Part shown: positions 36,784 through 48,359 of the stretch, one piece after another
How positions within the stretch are numbered: the stretch's first letter is position 1
How the letters are laid out: each line of letters starts with the position of its first letter
Assembly: GCA_030704615.1 (NCBI GenBank)
Contig: CM060733.1
Coordinates: 10,604,001 to 10,668,000, forward strand
DNA length: 64,000 nucleotides
Origin: Takakia lepidozioides
Taxonomy: Eukaryota; Streptophyta; Takakiopsida; Takakiales; Takakiaceae
Direction of reading: 5' to 3'
Notes under the pieces: model-generated
Database searches by the model: none
Seen by the model: the letters and a program-made list of their open reading frames with translations, nothing else
Told to the model about the DNA's origin: nothing
Translations under genes and position numbers: made by a program

Positions 36784-37086
36784 CTATATTTTGGGCAGCC
36801 CGTAAATTTCCTTAAGCAACACACCATGGTGTAGGGGTCTGTATTCCGGGTGTACAGAACATACTGCTCTACTTATGTGAATGAAGGTGTGGCAAATGAG
36901 GTGCTGATCTGCTTAGCAAAGTCAAGCGTTGTCATCTACATAGCTACATCCCCCCATAGTGTGTGCAGTACCACAGAATAGGAGGATCTAAAGCCCACAT
37001 GCTTTGGTCGTCACAAAGCACCACAACTAATCCACTCCAAAAATCTCAGTCCGGTTATTAATGGTGAAACAGAACAAAACCCAAAC

Positions 37087-37359
37087 TCAGAAATCGAATG
37101 ATCCTCCCACTGATTCAACATTCATTGGACCACAAATATCCATATGATAAAACTCTCCTGGTAGTTTTGCTTTTTCTGTCTCCAAATTCACAGGAAATGG
37201 CTGTCTATAGTTTTTGCCGCGTGCACACCCTAGACAAAAAGAGGGTTCACTCTCACTATGACTCAGAGTCAAACCGGTAACTAAGTTCACTGTGGACATT
37301 CTTCGTATCATATTTGTGTTGACATGTGCTAATCGGTTAATATGCCAACGATCCATGCT
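37087..37359 (-). pseudogene. Copia retrotransposon pol fragment
   Basis: Minus-strand frame with the GAG-pre-integrase and early integrase pattern: RWHINRLAHVNTNMIRRMST, FCLGCARGKNYRQPFP, then PGEFYHMDICGPMNVESVGG. The HxH...CxxC zinc-binding arrangement at the integrase N-terminus is visible. The frame begins and ends abruptly and no LTRs are seen, so it is a fragment. Confidence 0.85.
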
Positions 37360-37570
37360 CTTGTCTGATGTCTTGACCTAAAATTTTGGCACAACATTAG
37401 TCTCCTGGGCTGTCCTTGATTTTCTGTCACAAGATTAGTCTCTTGGGATGTCTTGACCTGAAATTTTGGCGCAACATTAGTCTCCTGAGCTGTCCTGGCT
37501 TGATTTTCTGTCACAAGATTAGTCTCTTGGGATGTCTTGGCTTGAAATTCTGTCACAACATTAGCCTCCC
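37360..37570 (-). repeat. Coding minisatellite beside the Copia fragment
   Basis: 42-bp units arranged in 84-bp pairs; for example ACAAGATTAGTCTCTTGGGA recurs at 37427 and 37511. On the minus strand the units read QAKTSQETNLVTEN and QARTAQETNVAPKF in alternation. About four to five units are present, then the frame is lost. Confidence 0.85.
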
Positions 37571-38097
37571 GAGTCTCTGGTACCTCTAAGCATCTCCTGA
37601 TCTCAACAAAGGACGGTTAGCTTACAAATTTGCATCTGCAAAGATGCAGATATGTGGTTGTATGCCCAAAGAGAGTTACGAAATTTGCACAGAAATGATA
37701 AAGATGAAGTTTATACTCGAAGGTTTGAGAAATTGCAGCGTTTAAATCACATATTTACATAACATATAGAAACCACAGATACATTTGAAAACGGATGTGA
37801 AGAACATTGAACCCAAAGTTCTGACGCATCTCTTTGCTAACATTGTCGGATGGGAAATAAACATAATTCGCTTAGGATCGTTCACATTGAAATAGCAGTA
37901 AATATGTGAAGTATGTCATGATGTATTTGAGACTTCAAATCCACCTAGGAGAACTACTAATCATGCATGTATTTCTTACATTTGTCAATAAATCATCTCT
38001 TTACTATATTTTTAACAATAGGGGAAAATTATGGGAGTGAGTGAAAAATATAACCTCTTTGAAAGCAGCCTCGCCAATCTCACCAACTCAGTTTGAT
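37571..38097. other. AT-rich intergenic DNA
   Basis: Nothing recognised apart from the left flank of the MITE. Confidence 0.4.
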
Positions 38098-38105
38098 GTA
38101 ACAAC

Positions 38106-38439
38106 CAGTGTTGGACGGTTATTTGAATTTCTCTCTAATACCCGGCGGTTACCTATCCGGTTATATATATATATATGACCGGCGGAGGTGAAAAATGAAG
38201 TAACCGGTCCAGTTAGGAACCGGCGGAGGTCACGCATTCAAATAACCGAGCAATAAACCTCTTAAAGAACCGCCCAATACCCGCGGTTATTTGATGAAAA
38301 CCGCCGGTTATTTGAGGTTTTTGTAAGTAACCGTAACCGCTGAGGTTATATTTAGCCATAAAAACCGCAACCGCGGTTAATAGTTTCCTAAAATTCGAAA
38401 CAACCGGAATGAAAAAAATCAAATAACCGCCCAACATTG
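38106..38439. mobile_element. hAT-type MITE with perfect 8-bp target duplication
   Basis: Left end CAGTGTTGGACGGTTATTTG, right end complementing to CAATGTTGGGCGGTTATTTG. Flanked by GTAACAAC at 38098-38105 and again at 38440-38447, the 8-bp duplication expected of hAT transposition. It is 334 bp, without coding capacity, and full of internal ACCGCGGTTA / CCGGTTA words that would fold into stems, plus a short (TA)n near 38164-38176. A hAT transposase supplied elsewhere is inferred. Confidence 0.95.
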
Positions 38440-38692
38440 GTAACAACCAACACTGAAAATCATTATTTCGTACATGTCACTACTGAACCTGGCAATAGAA
38501 CAAAAATAAACCTCACATAAGCCAGTAATGTCAAATTCATTTTAGAATAAATACTTAGCATGATTGGCAATGATGTTGGTGGACCTATAAACAATGAAGC
38601 AAATAGTGAGTGTAACGATTATCTCCTCCTTCCCACACATTTTTTCCTATTAATAATCATCACCTATTTTATGTTCATCTTTCTGGTTTTGA

Positions 38693-39496
38693 CCCTTAAG
38701 TTCCCAAGCGACCTGAATCGGGTCACTTTGAATTTGCAGTTCGACCTAATTTTTGCAGATCTAATCTGATGGGGCCCACTCCTGAAGCTTTAATGACAAA
38801 GGATTTGTCTTGAGTATGATGCAAAAAACAAAATTAAAAAAAAACAAAAGTTACGAGCTACAAAAAATATCTTAGATCTCTCATTTACGTTTTGGGGCCT
38901 GAAAAGGGCTTGTTGACCGCTGATGTGGCAGGTAAACAAGCCCAAAACAGATTGCGCTGGAAAGGCCATTTTTGGCAGAAAATTAGCAATTTTGGAAAAA
39001 GCACTTCACCTTGTGGTGTGTGAGCATTACATACACACATCCACCATAGGGAAAAAAGTACTTCATTTGGAGGCACATTTTCTCTTGTCAATTTTGAGAT
39101 TTCAACCCCCATGTAATTGCATGAATAGCAAGCATAGGTGAAAAAATCATTTGGACCTGCAATTTAGTGGGGTCATGGCACTCCACTGTTGATTTGGAAA
39201 TGGTGGGTCTTGGGGCAAGCAAAATTGGATAAAGCTAGGTTTTGATTTGGTCAAACCAATTTCTTTCTCACTTCTTTTTTGGGACCTAATATTTGAGGTC
39301 CTAGCCAACGCTATAATCTCACAATTTCCACGGTGGACTTGGCTCATTTTTTGGTATGTCATGCATAAATGAGCTGGGTCCATTGCTATAAGGCTGGAAT
39401 CTCTGGATGATTTTTGGTAGGTTTCTAGGGGCAATTTACTGCAGCTGGGTACTAAAAATTAGTAAAATGTCAAAAAAGGGCTTGGGAACTTAAGGG
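38693..39496. mobile_element. TTAA-flanked inverted-repeat element, copy 1
   Basis: The left end CCCTTAAGTTCCCAAGC is matched by its complement GCTTGGGAACTTAAGGG at 39480-39496. The right flank is TTAA (39497-39500), the left flank TTGA. The 804-bp interior has no transposase. TTAA duplications with ends beginning CCC fit piggyBac-type elements; a 3-bp TAA reading would fit PIF/Harbinger instead. A partial copy lies at 47949. Confidence 0.75.
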
Positions 39497-39959
39497 TTAA
39501 GGAAGGAAAGCAAGGGCATGGATTTCCTTATTTGATAATCTCATGTGAATCCATAAAACGGTAGTGGTTGAGGTCTAAGCTTACAATTTGTTATTCCGGT
39601 GGCACATGATGCTCGAACCAACCCATCAGTTTAGCTTGCTTCCCTTCCTTGTTCTTTCCCAGGTTTTGGGGTTTTTCTATCATATGTCCAAATACCTCAC
39701 GTTTCATGTAAATAACGCTCTACAGGTTTACATCATCATCATAAGTTAAATATTGCCAAGGAATTTGTAGGACTAAGGATCCATGGAATACAAAGAAGAC
39801 AGTTCAAAGAGCAACCCTGTCGTGCACCGATGCCTTCTCAAAATCTCACGACTTTGCCGATGCAAATGGCTCATTGGATCCTTCCGACTGAAGTTTCTCT
39901 TCCTGCAATTAGTAATGGACTCACTTCTTGGTCCACAAATCTCCATCAGGTCGTCGAGC

Positions 39960-40290
39960 TACCCCTGAAGACACTGGGATGGCAGAGTGCCTCGCTGCTC
40001 TCCTGAGCGCTCAGGGAGTGGTTACACCCAAGGCCCGGACTTCTCCTTGCGTTGAATGGGCGGCCATGGCCAGTCTCACATCCTGTAGCAGATTGAGGGG
40101 CCATGGTGTGGAGGTAAATTTGGTTTCCAGCTTGATGATTCCGGGCCCCAGATCGTGGCAAGGGATGGTTATGACGTCTCCCCAGCCTCCGGGAATACTA
40201 AAGAGAGGTATAGACACGAAAATCTCTGTACGGTATCTTGTGTCGTTTGCATCGGAGCGATTCCAGGCTCCATATTGCTATCAGTCCGAC
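39960..40290. repeat. Second copy of the PPR-upstream block
   Basis: Paralogous to 31990-32340. Here it lies about 1.2 kb upstream of the intact PPR gene. The minus-strand frame reads MSIPLFSIPGGWGDVITIPC and LLQDVRLA. Confidence 0.7.
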
Positions 40291-40299
40291 CTAGGTGTG

Positions 40300-41470
40300 A
40301 CAATGTGACTGTTGTTGCATAGCGAGTCACAGCAGTCTAGAGAAAGAGAATTGAAAGGAAATGGTGCTTTTTAAGTCCGCGAGAAGCTCAAAGAGCTTAT
40401 GGGACAAGAGGGAGAAAGAAACAAGAAGAGAGAGCGGCCACAAACAGCCCAAAAGCAACTAAAGCTGAAGGGATTGTCTAAGAGCAACGCTTCATGCCAA
40501 GTAAGCTGCCAAGCATTTCTGATCCTCGTAATGGAAGACCTCTATGAGAGACTGTTTATCCCCGAATAGGCAGTTGAATTTCCTACGGATCTCTTGAAAG
40601 AAGAAATGTTCTTCACTCTCTCTGTATTTTGTGGCAGTCGGGAGGCAATGGAGAGTCCATTGCACTCAAAAAAGTTTGACCCCCCCCAGTATACCAAGAG
40701 TGCTTGAAACCAGCTGTTTTGAGCCTCATAGATGTTGTGAGGGCCCGGGCTGTCAACCCTTTGGGTGACATGAACAAGAGAGAGGGGCAAAGGAAGGGAC
40801 ACGTGTAGAACAACAAAGAACCAAACTGCAGAATTGCAGAAATTGAATTCAAAGAACTACTCAAGTGTGGCCCAGAGGCGCAGAGAGATAGAAAATTCAT
40901 GTAAACCCCTCAGTAAGACTCTGACATTTTAGAGCTGCTAACTAAATATGTAAAGGTGTTTCGATGCAGGCAAAGCAGTGACCAAAGATCAGCTCTGGCG
41001 GGAGTTCTTCTCAGATCCTTCACAATGGTGGGACAACAGATTTGATAAGGTGAGGCTATCTTTGTGAAAGGGCTGAAGGAGTCTGTCAATGAGGGCTGGT
41101 AACTGAAGCGGGCATTACTATGTTTAGTGGACTGGATTTTATTTTCCATTTGCAGTGACACTTCTACTCAAAGTCCCAACACAGGCTCATTTCTTAGTGT
41201 TGCTCTCAATAGGGTGTCCTTCTTTGTTAGCAGAACATACAAGTAGGTTGCTCAAGATTGTTCCCTGTCATTTGAAAGAGGCTTGGTGCTTTGGTGATTG
41301 TAGCCTGATCTGTGCAACGCTGTTGTTGAAGCTATGGCCTCTCAGGTCTCCACTGGTGTTTTTCACAGAAGAGTCCAGGATCGCCCGACTTCAAACATAA
41401 GCGGACAAAGGAAGTCCTTTGGGTTGAGAGTTGGTCAAATGCTCCTTGGGTGAAAGCAGAACTAGCTGCC
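40300..41470. other. Upstream region of the PPR-DYW gene
   Basis: No gene recognised. The PPR reading frame is open backwards to about 41320 without an ATG, so an upstream exon carrying a targeting peptide is possible; I cannot identify one. Confidence 0.4.
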
Positions 41471-43909
41471 ATGATACAGGGTCAAGCACCTTGTGTTGAT
41501 GTGAGGACAATATGTATGGCAGGACGACTTACAGAGGCCCTGCACATACTAAGCCAACCAGGCACTGCAGCAGACTCGGATACTTATGTCTGTCTCTTGC
41601 GGGAGTGCATCAAAATTGAAAACCTCAAAATGGGAAAGCAGGTACATGCCCATATAATCAAAAGTGGATTTAAGCCAAACATCTTTCTACTCAGCACCCT
41701 TGTCAACATGTATGCCAAGTGTGGCAGCTTGATGGATGCCCGTCAAGTATTTGACAAAATGCCTGAACGAGATCTCTTTACTTGGACTATAATGATTGCA
41801 GGATATGCTGAGCATGGGTTTGGTAGGGAGGCTTTGGAAATTTATAAACAAATGACACGGGATGGGGCAACACCCAATGATGTAACATTCATTTGCGTCC
41901 TCAAGGCATGTGCCAGCCTAGGATCTCTGGAATACGGCAAAGAGGTTCATACTGACATCATCAAAGCTGGAAATGCACCATTTGTTAATTTGGAGAATAC
42001 CCTTATCAACATGTACGCCCAATGTGGGAGCATGAAGGATGCAATTCAAGTGTTTGAGAATATGGCTGAACAAAATGTGGTCTCATGGAATGCAATGATT
42101 TCAGGATATGCTCAGCATGGGTGTGGAAGGGAGGCTTTCGAGATGTATGAGCACATGATGCGGGCAGGGGTGATGCCTGACAGGGTCACATTCATTTGCA
42201 CTCTCAATGCATGTGCGAATCTTGCAGTGCTGGAAGGGGGCAAAGAGGTCCATGCTGACATCTGCCGAGCTGGGATTGCTTCAGATACCATTCTGGACAC
42301 TGCCTTGGTTAACATGTATGCCAAATGTGGAAGCCTGAAGGATGGGCGTCAGGTGTTCAAGAGAATGGTTCAAAAGAATGTGGTCTCATGGAGTGCAATG
42401 ATCTCAGGATACGCTCAGCATGGGTGTGGCAGGGAGGCTTTGGAGATGTATGAGCAAATGATTCAGGAGGGAGTAATGCCCAACAGCATCACGTTCATTG
42501 CTGTTCTCAAGGCATGTGCCAGCCTACGAGCCCTAGAAGAGGGCAAAGAGGTCCATACTGACATCATCAAAGCTGGGACTAGTCCAGATGTTAATCTGGA
42601 GAATACCCTTATTAGTATGTATGCCAAATGTGGGAGCTTAAAGGATGCGCATCAAGTGTTCAACAACATGGGTCAAAGAGATGCGGTCTCATGGAATACG
42701 ATGATTGCAGGGTATGCACAGCACGGGTATCGTTTGGAGGCTTTTCAGATCTATGACCAAATGATTCAGGAAGGGGTGATGCCCAACAAGGTCACATTTA
42801 TTTGCATCCTCAAGGTGTGTGCTAGCCTGACAACCCTGGAAAAGGGGAAGGAGGTCCATGCTGACATCATCAAGGCTGAAATTGCGCCAGATGTCATTTT
42901 GGAGACTACCCTTGTCTCCATGTATGCCAAATGTGGGAGCATGAAGGATGCACATCAAGTGTTTGAAGCGATGGCTGAACGGAATGTGGTTTCATGGAGT
43001 GCCCTGATCACAGGATATGCTCAGCATGGGTTTGGAAGGGAGGCTGTCCAATTATTTGAACAGATGCAACAGGAGGGCTTTACACCTGACGGTATCACAT
43101 TTACATGTGTTCTCACTGCATGTAGCCACGTGGGCCTAGTTGATGAAGGCCGTCACTATTTTGATTCTATGAGACGAGATCATGGCCTCAGTCCCATAGA
43201 GGAGCAGTTTGGCTGCATGGTGGACCTTCTTGGCCGTGCAGGGAGATTGGGTGAGGCGGAGGACTTCATTAAGAAAATGCCAATTAAACCAGGCACCGCG
43301 GTGTGGGGGGCCTTGCTTGGTGCCTGCAGAATTCATGGTAATGTGGAGGTAGCAGAACGTGTGGCAAAATGCCTTCTGAAGTTGGACCCACACGATGCTG
43401 CAATTTATGTGCTGCTATCGAATATCTATGCTGCTGCTGGCAGGTGGGCTGATACAGCAAAGGTGAGGAAAATGATGCAGCATAGAGGTGTCAGAAAGGA
43501 GCCAGGGAGCAGCTACATTGAGGTGGACAACCAGGTGCACACATTCATTGTAGGTGACAAATTGCATCCGCAAATTGAGGAAATCCATGCCGAGCTGAAA
43601 AGACTGTATGGACAGATGAAGGAGGCTGGGTATCTGCCTGACACACGCTTCGTGTTGCATGATGTGGAGGAGGAGCAAAAGCAATTTTCTCTTTGTCACC
43701 ACAGTGAGAAGCTGGCCATTGCTTTTGGGCTGATCAGCACACCCCCTGGGACGCCTATCCGCATCATCAAGAACCTTCGGGTGTGTGGTGACTGCCACAT
43801 TGCCACCAAGTTCATCTCAAAGATTGCTAGGCGAGCACTTGTTGTACGAGATGCAAACCGTTTTCACCACTTCCAGGAGGGCGTTTGCTCTTGTGGGGAC
43901 TACTGGTGA
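41471..43909 (+). CDS. PPR protein with E and DYW deaminase domains (intact)
   Basis: Single-exon frame of 812 residues from the first ATG. Tandem PLS-class PPR repeats fill roughly residues 40-570, with the repeating phrases TLVNMYAKCGSLMDARQVFD and VVSWNAMISGYAQHG. The E/E+ region follows ([40 protein letters not shown]). The C-terminus is a complete DYW domain: HSEKLAIAFG (the H-x-E zinc and proton site), CGDCH (C-x2-C) and the final CGDYW. PPR repeats bind organelle RNA and DYW domains deaminate C to U (family knowledge), so this is a probable organelle RNA-editing factor. The start MIQGQAPCVDVRTICMAG is not a clear transit peptide, so an upstream start or exon may be missing. The repeats are unusually alike, which suggests recent internal duplication. 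Confidence 0.95.
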   Translation: MIQGQAPCVDVRTICMAGRLTEALHILSQPGTAADSDTYVCLLRECIKIENLKMGKQVHAHIIKSGFKPNIFLLSTLVNMYAKCGSLMDARQVFDKMPERDLFTWTIMIAGYAEHGFGREALEIYKQMTRDGATPNDVTFICVLKACASLGSLEYGKEVHTDIIKAGNAPFVNLENTLINMYAQCGSMKDAIQVFENMAEQNVVSWNAMISGYAQHGCGREAFEMYEHMMRAGVMPDRVTFICTLNACANLAVLEGGKEVHADICRAGIASDTILDTALVNMYAKCGSLKDGRQVFKRMVQKNVVSWSAMISGYAQHGCGREALEMYEQMIQEGVMPNSITFIAVLKACASLRALEEGKEVHTDIIKAGTSPDVNLENTLISMYAKCGSLKDAHQVFNNMGQRDAVSWNTMIAGYAQHGYRLEAFQIYDQMIQEGVMPNKVTFICILKVCASLTTLEKGKEVHADIIKAEIAPDVILETTLVSMYAKCGSMKDAHQVFEAMAERNVVSWSALITGYAQHGFGREAVQLFEQMQQEGFTPDGITFTCVLTACSHVGLVDEGRHYFDSMRRDHGLSPIEEQFGCMVDLLGRAGRLGEAEDFIKKMPIKPGTAVWGALLGACRIHGNVEVAERVAKCLLKLDPHDAAIYVLLSNIYAAAGRWADTAKVRKMMQHRGVRKEPGSSYIEVDNQVHTFIVGDKLHPQIEEIHAELKRLYGQMKEAGYLPDTRFVLHDVEEEQKQFSLCHHSEKLAIAFGLISTPPGTPIRIIKNLRVCGDCHIATKFISKIARRALVVRDANRFHHFQEGVCSCGDYW

Positions 43910-46900
43910 ATTGAGCACCATAGGTGAGAGTGTGTTGCTGCATTTGGAAACGGGTGCAGATGATAAGTTGTCGTTGCTTTTGTTAGCAAGCAGTATATTT
44001 GAAAGAAACGATGGTGTCCTTGAATGCCAGTCAGTACTGCATTTTCTGGGAGGGGCCCAGGGGTGATTATCATACAAGTGTGATTTGGTTAGGTCATGAA
44101 AACCTTATTGCACACATATTGACAACAGATTTTGCAAGAATAGTGGCACGAGGAATCCTGTCAGTGTACGGATGTGAACACAAGACTTGCATTTGGGATG
44201 TCTTGCAGTTTGAGCTGAATTTGTCACACGTTGGTAGTTGGTGCAGAAGGACAGGACAGTTGTCTGTCCAGGAGCTTGAGAATAGCCTTGCAGATGGTGG
44301 GAAATGACTGTAAAAGGTGGTCTAGGCACAAGCCTAGCAACTTTCCAAAGATGAAGAGGCAAATGATTGAAAATGCTGCAGGGGGTAAGGTGTGCTGATA
44401 CTTCGACAACTACACTGAAATAAGCTTACTACTGGGGCCATACTCTGTCGCATCATCTCAACATGGTCTTTTGACCCGTATATATAGTGTATTTGCTGGG
44501 CGCAGGCCTGTCATTTTGTCAGTGGGTGTACATTTAGATAGATAAATCTTGGTAACAATGGCCACATTTCATTCCTGTCTCAAGTTTATCGTGGTGTTTG
44601 TACATGCTGCTTCAATCCTATGCTTCTTACATTGTGTTGTATTCTTGCACAGAAAATTTAAGAACTCCCACCACTCTTGTAGACTCTTGACTAGTGACGA
44701 GTCAGCAAACCACCCAGTTTTTGCTACTAGCTTTCCAACCAGGTGGCTTGTTAGCTGCTCCTGCCATAACTACAAATGTTTTGAACTGATGGGTGCCAAT
44801 GCAAATGCAGGTGGCAAAGCCCTGCAATGGACAATGATGATAGGTTAGCAGCCATGAATTTTTTTGTGCGGAAGTTGAGGAGCCAAGTGTATCTCGGTGG
44901 AAATATCAACAGGAGCTGGCCCCCGGGTGTGGATGAAGTCGTGAACGTAGAGGCTGTGGTGGGTAAGGAGGTTGAGGAGATGAAGTTGACAGTGTAAGCA
45001 AGTGACATGGCCATAGTCGTGTAGTGCACAGGGCCTTCAAAGGGCACACGTGGCTGTCAACTGCAATGGGATTTGCAAGCATGAGGCCTGTCATGACTCA
45101 GCTGAGTAGCATCTTATTACAGGTGATCACTTTGGTTATTGCGCCCTTTTAGGCAGTTTAACCTCTCTGTCAATACATGGATGCTTGTTGGCCAGGATGG
45201 GCTGTCCACTGTCACCATCCGTGACAACCCTTGGATGAACAATCTAGTTTTGTAGGGTGTGGTCGGAATGTGTCTGCCTTGTGAACTACGTCTTTGGGAG
45301 GAACTGGGCTGCAATCATTGGGGGAACATCTGGAAACAAGTTGTGACGCATCTGTTTCACGGACGCTTAACATTATTGTCTTCAACGATGAACATGCAGA
45401 GCATGAAGGAAGATCTCAGATCTGCTGAATTGGTGGTCCAGTTTGTAGTTGATGCCGAGCCCTCCAGGTTGATGAAGTGAACTTGATGTTTGAGCAAATT
45501 TTAGTAAATCAATGCCTTTGTGTACAAGTGTCAATTGACTAAGAGTGCGGGTCTCAACCGTTGATCAGTCACAAGTTCGTGCAGCATTTGTCGGCGGAAT
45601 CAAGTCTGCTAGGACATGTAGATCAATGATCAGGAGGCAATGGTTGTAGGGATTTACCCACAAAAGGAAATCTGTTCATTTGGGTATGATATTTGTTGGC
45701 TGGTATGGGGGTCACCTGCTTTTCTGATGCAATCTTTGTTACAGAAAGGGAATGGACAGTTTTGTGAAACATTTCATAAGGTGAAGGAGAATTTCTAATA
45801 ACATCTACTGATAGCCATAGGTATATGGGACTGAAAACTTGGATGGAGCAACACATGCAGTCCCGACAATGCAAATTTTGGCCTTCTAAACACGAAGAAG
45901 CTCTAAAAAAAATTCTGCTCAGAATTCCGTTTCATCTGGTTGAACAAAATTCTGCCTGCTAGTACCAGTCTAAGAGAGAACGGGTTGAACCTCAGAAAGT
46001 GCTTGCATGTCGATTTCATAGGCCTTTCTGGAACAAGCTTGCTTTCACCAAGCGTGTCATTTTGCCGAGTTCGCCTTTCTGGTAATAGAAAGCTCACATT
46101 CACAATCAGGCTAACTTTTCAAGTCTGACCACTGCAGTTGGCATGTAAGTTTGGACTTCAGCTTGAGTACATCCTGGCACTCTCAATCTTTGGCTTTTTC
46201 CAGCTTTAGTCAGAGGCTCACGTTCTTTGTGCCCTCATTCATGGTTGCTCATTTTGTGTCTATCCACACAAGTGTTGTCTGAACAAGATAAGTGGGTGCC
46301 GGGCCTTCCCTATATCTTTGACCATCTTGAGAACCAGAGCGCCACAACAGGATAACCTTACCACAGAGGAACTTGGTCGCCCATATGATTGTTGAGAGGC
46401 AGCAGATTCATCCACTGTTTTCGGTGAACGCATAGACGAAGTCAAATTCTGCACATGGAGGTCTGCAAAGGTCGGCCATTATGGGAATACTGTCGGAGTT
46501 GCTATAGTACACCCTCTGTTGTAGAGGTCGTACCCATACTGAATGATAGGGAAACGGTAGTTGTTTATTGGGGCGTTTCAGAGATCTGGCAACTCTTGCG
46601 TGACACGGCCATCTCATTTGGGAAGCCTCTTAAATGTTGTTTGCAATGTCAGGAGGATCATCTGCCCTCATGGATGGAGCATCTATAATTCCCGCTTCTA
46701 CAACTGTCACCAACACTTTTGCACTTGCTTACTTTGGATTTCCACGCAAAACAAAGCTGGATAAATGAAGCTAGACAATTGCTACATAGATTGTCATACA
46801 ATTATCCGGCTCACACACCAATGATTGATACTCTCCATACTTACTAGGAGCCACTGAAGTCGATTCATAATACATATAAATCAGTTCCATGAAAACAAAG

Positions 46901-47944
46901 TGACGAGTTATAAGTTAGCTCTCACTCATCTCACATCTGTACACAATACCAGGCATATTCATCGGATTCCCAGATTGCACAAAATCACCTTTAACTACTG
47001 CTGCCCCGTACAGGGTCAACATGCACTTTTGCATCACATCGCTTAAATGTCGGCTCAGGAGGAATATGCTATCTGTCAGGTTGATGCTTGTTTCCATCTC
47101 AAGACAACCCAATTCCTAGTTATAAACTGAGCTTCAGCGTCTGGGAAGGTTGCCATGGATTCTCCAGAGTTAATAAACTGATGGGAGAGAAAACCCAATG
47201 CATGGTGTCAGTGCATGCAGCAAAAATTTTGGGTCACAGAGAACATGCGGCGCCCAGTTGGATGACAATAATATATGCAAAAGCTGCGCTGACATGAAAG
47301 GAAGATGAACATTGCGACATCAATAAAGAAGGCACAGGAATGCGAAAACGCTACCGCAGTTTCCTCCACATCAATGCATCCGGGCCACTATACCGTGTGG
47401 AAGCTTCTGGGGCCCACACGCAGGCGGCCTCGCATGATCGCCATCGCCATCGCGATGTCACTCACGCGTGGGCGCGTGGCGACTCCGCTCTGCTCTGCAC
47501 ACAACCATACTTACATACCGACACTTCACTTCCTCATCTCTCACACACAATTAGCACTACAGACATCCAAACAAAGCCAACTCCACATTCCTTGCGGAGT
47601 GGCTGCCTGTTGGCGTCATATATATATGTGTGTTCCAGTGGCAGTCCAGATGGGGCTCAATGAATCACCCCTGAACGTCAAGGCGACCACATTGGTTTAA
47701 GTATTTTTATTTTTTTCCGAAGGGGTGCCCCTCGCAAATTGCCGGCATGGTGACTCATACAATTTCTCACACTTGAAGAAGAGAGGCCTGGTCCCATAGT
47801 ATCGTGAGTTCCGCAAATATGGCATACCAGTCTACAAAGCAAAGTGTGAGTTTTTGAACTGGATCAATAAGACTGCTCTGTCTTAAGTGATATCTGCCCG
47901 CCAATAAAATAGTCTGAACAATTTTAAGCAATTTAGTACACAAA
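43910..47944. other. 4-kb region without a recognised gene
   Basis: Only short ORFs without family resemblance. The first few hundred bases are probably the PPR 3' untranslated region. A short (TA)n/(TG)n tract is at 47620-47633. Confidence 0.5.
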
Positions 47945-47948
47945 TTAA

Positions 47949-48345
47949 CCCTTAAGTTCCCAAGCGACCTGAATGGGGTCACTTTGAATTTGCAGGGTCG
48001 ACCTAATTTTCGCAGATCTAATCTGATGGGGCCCACTCCTGAAGCTTTAATGCCAAGGGATTTGTCTTGAGTATGATGCAAAAAACAAAAGCTATGACCT
48101 ACAAAAAATATCTTAGATCTCTCATTTACGTTTTGGGGCCTGAAAAGGGCTCGTTGACTGCTGATGTGGCAGGTAAACAAGCCCAAAACAGATTGCACTC
48201 CAAAGGCCATTTTTGGCAGAAAATTAGCAATTTTGGAAAAAGCACTTCACCTTGTGGTGTACATACACACATCCACCATTGGCTTTTAAAAAATTTGTAG
48301 AAAAAAAAATACTTCATTTGGAGGCACATTTTCTCGCCTCTCATT
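47949..48345. mobile_element. TTAA-flanked element, copy 2 (right end missing)
   Basis: Starts CCCTTAAGTTCCCAAGCGAC right after TTAA (47945-47948) and aligns with the first 400 bases of copy 1 at high identity in the same orientation, including GGGGCCCACTCCTGAAGC and TTTTGGCAGAAAATTAGC. Homology stops near GGAGGCACATTTTCTC (about 48336), followed by unrelated GC-rich DNA, so the right part was lost or replaced. Confidence 0.85.
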
Positions 48346-48359
48346 TTTGAATAATTGGG

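Noticed and set aside
41320-41470. Longer PPR-DYW N-terminus
   Set aside because: The frame is open but has no ATG; only a non-ATG start (GTG at 41450) would extend it.
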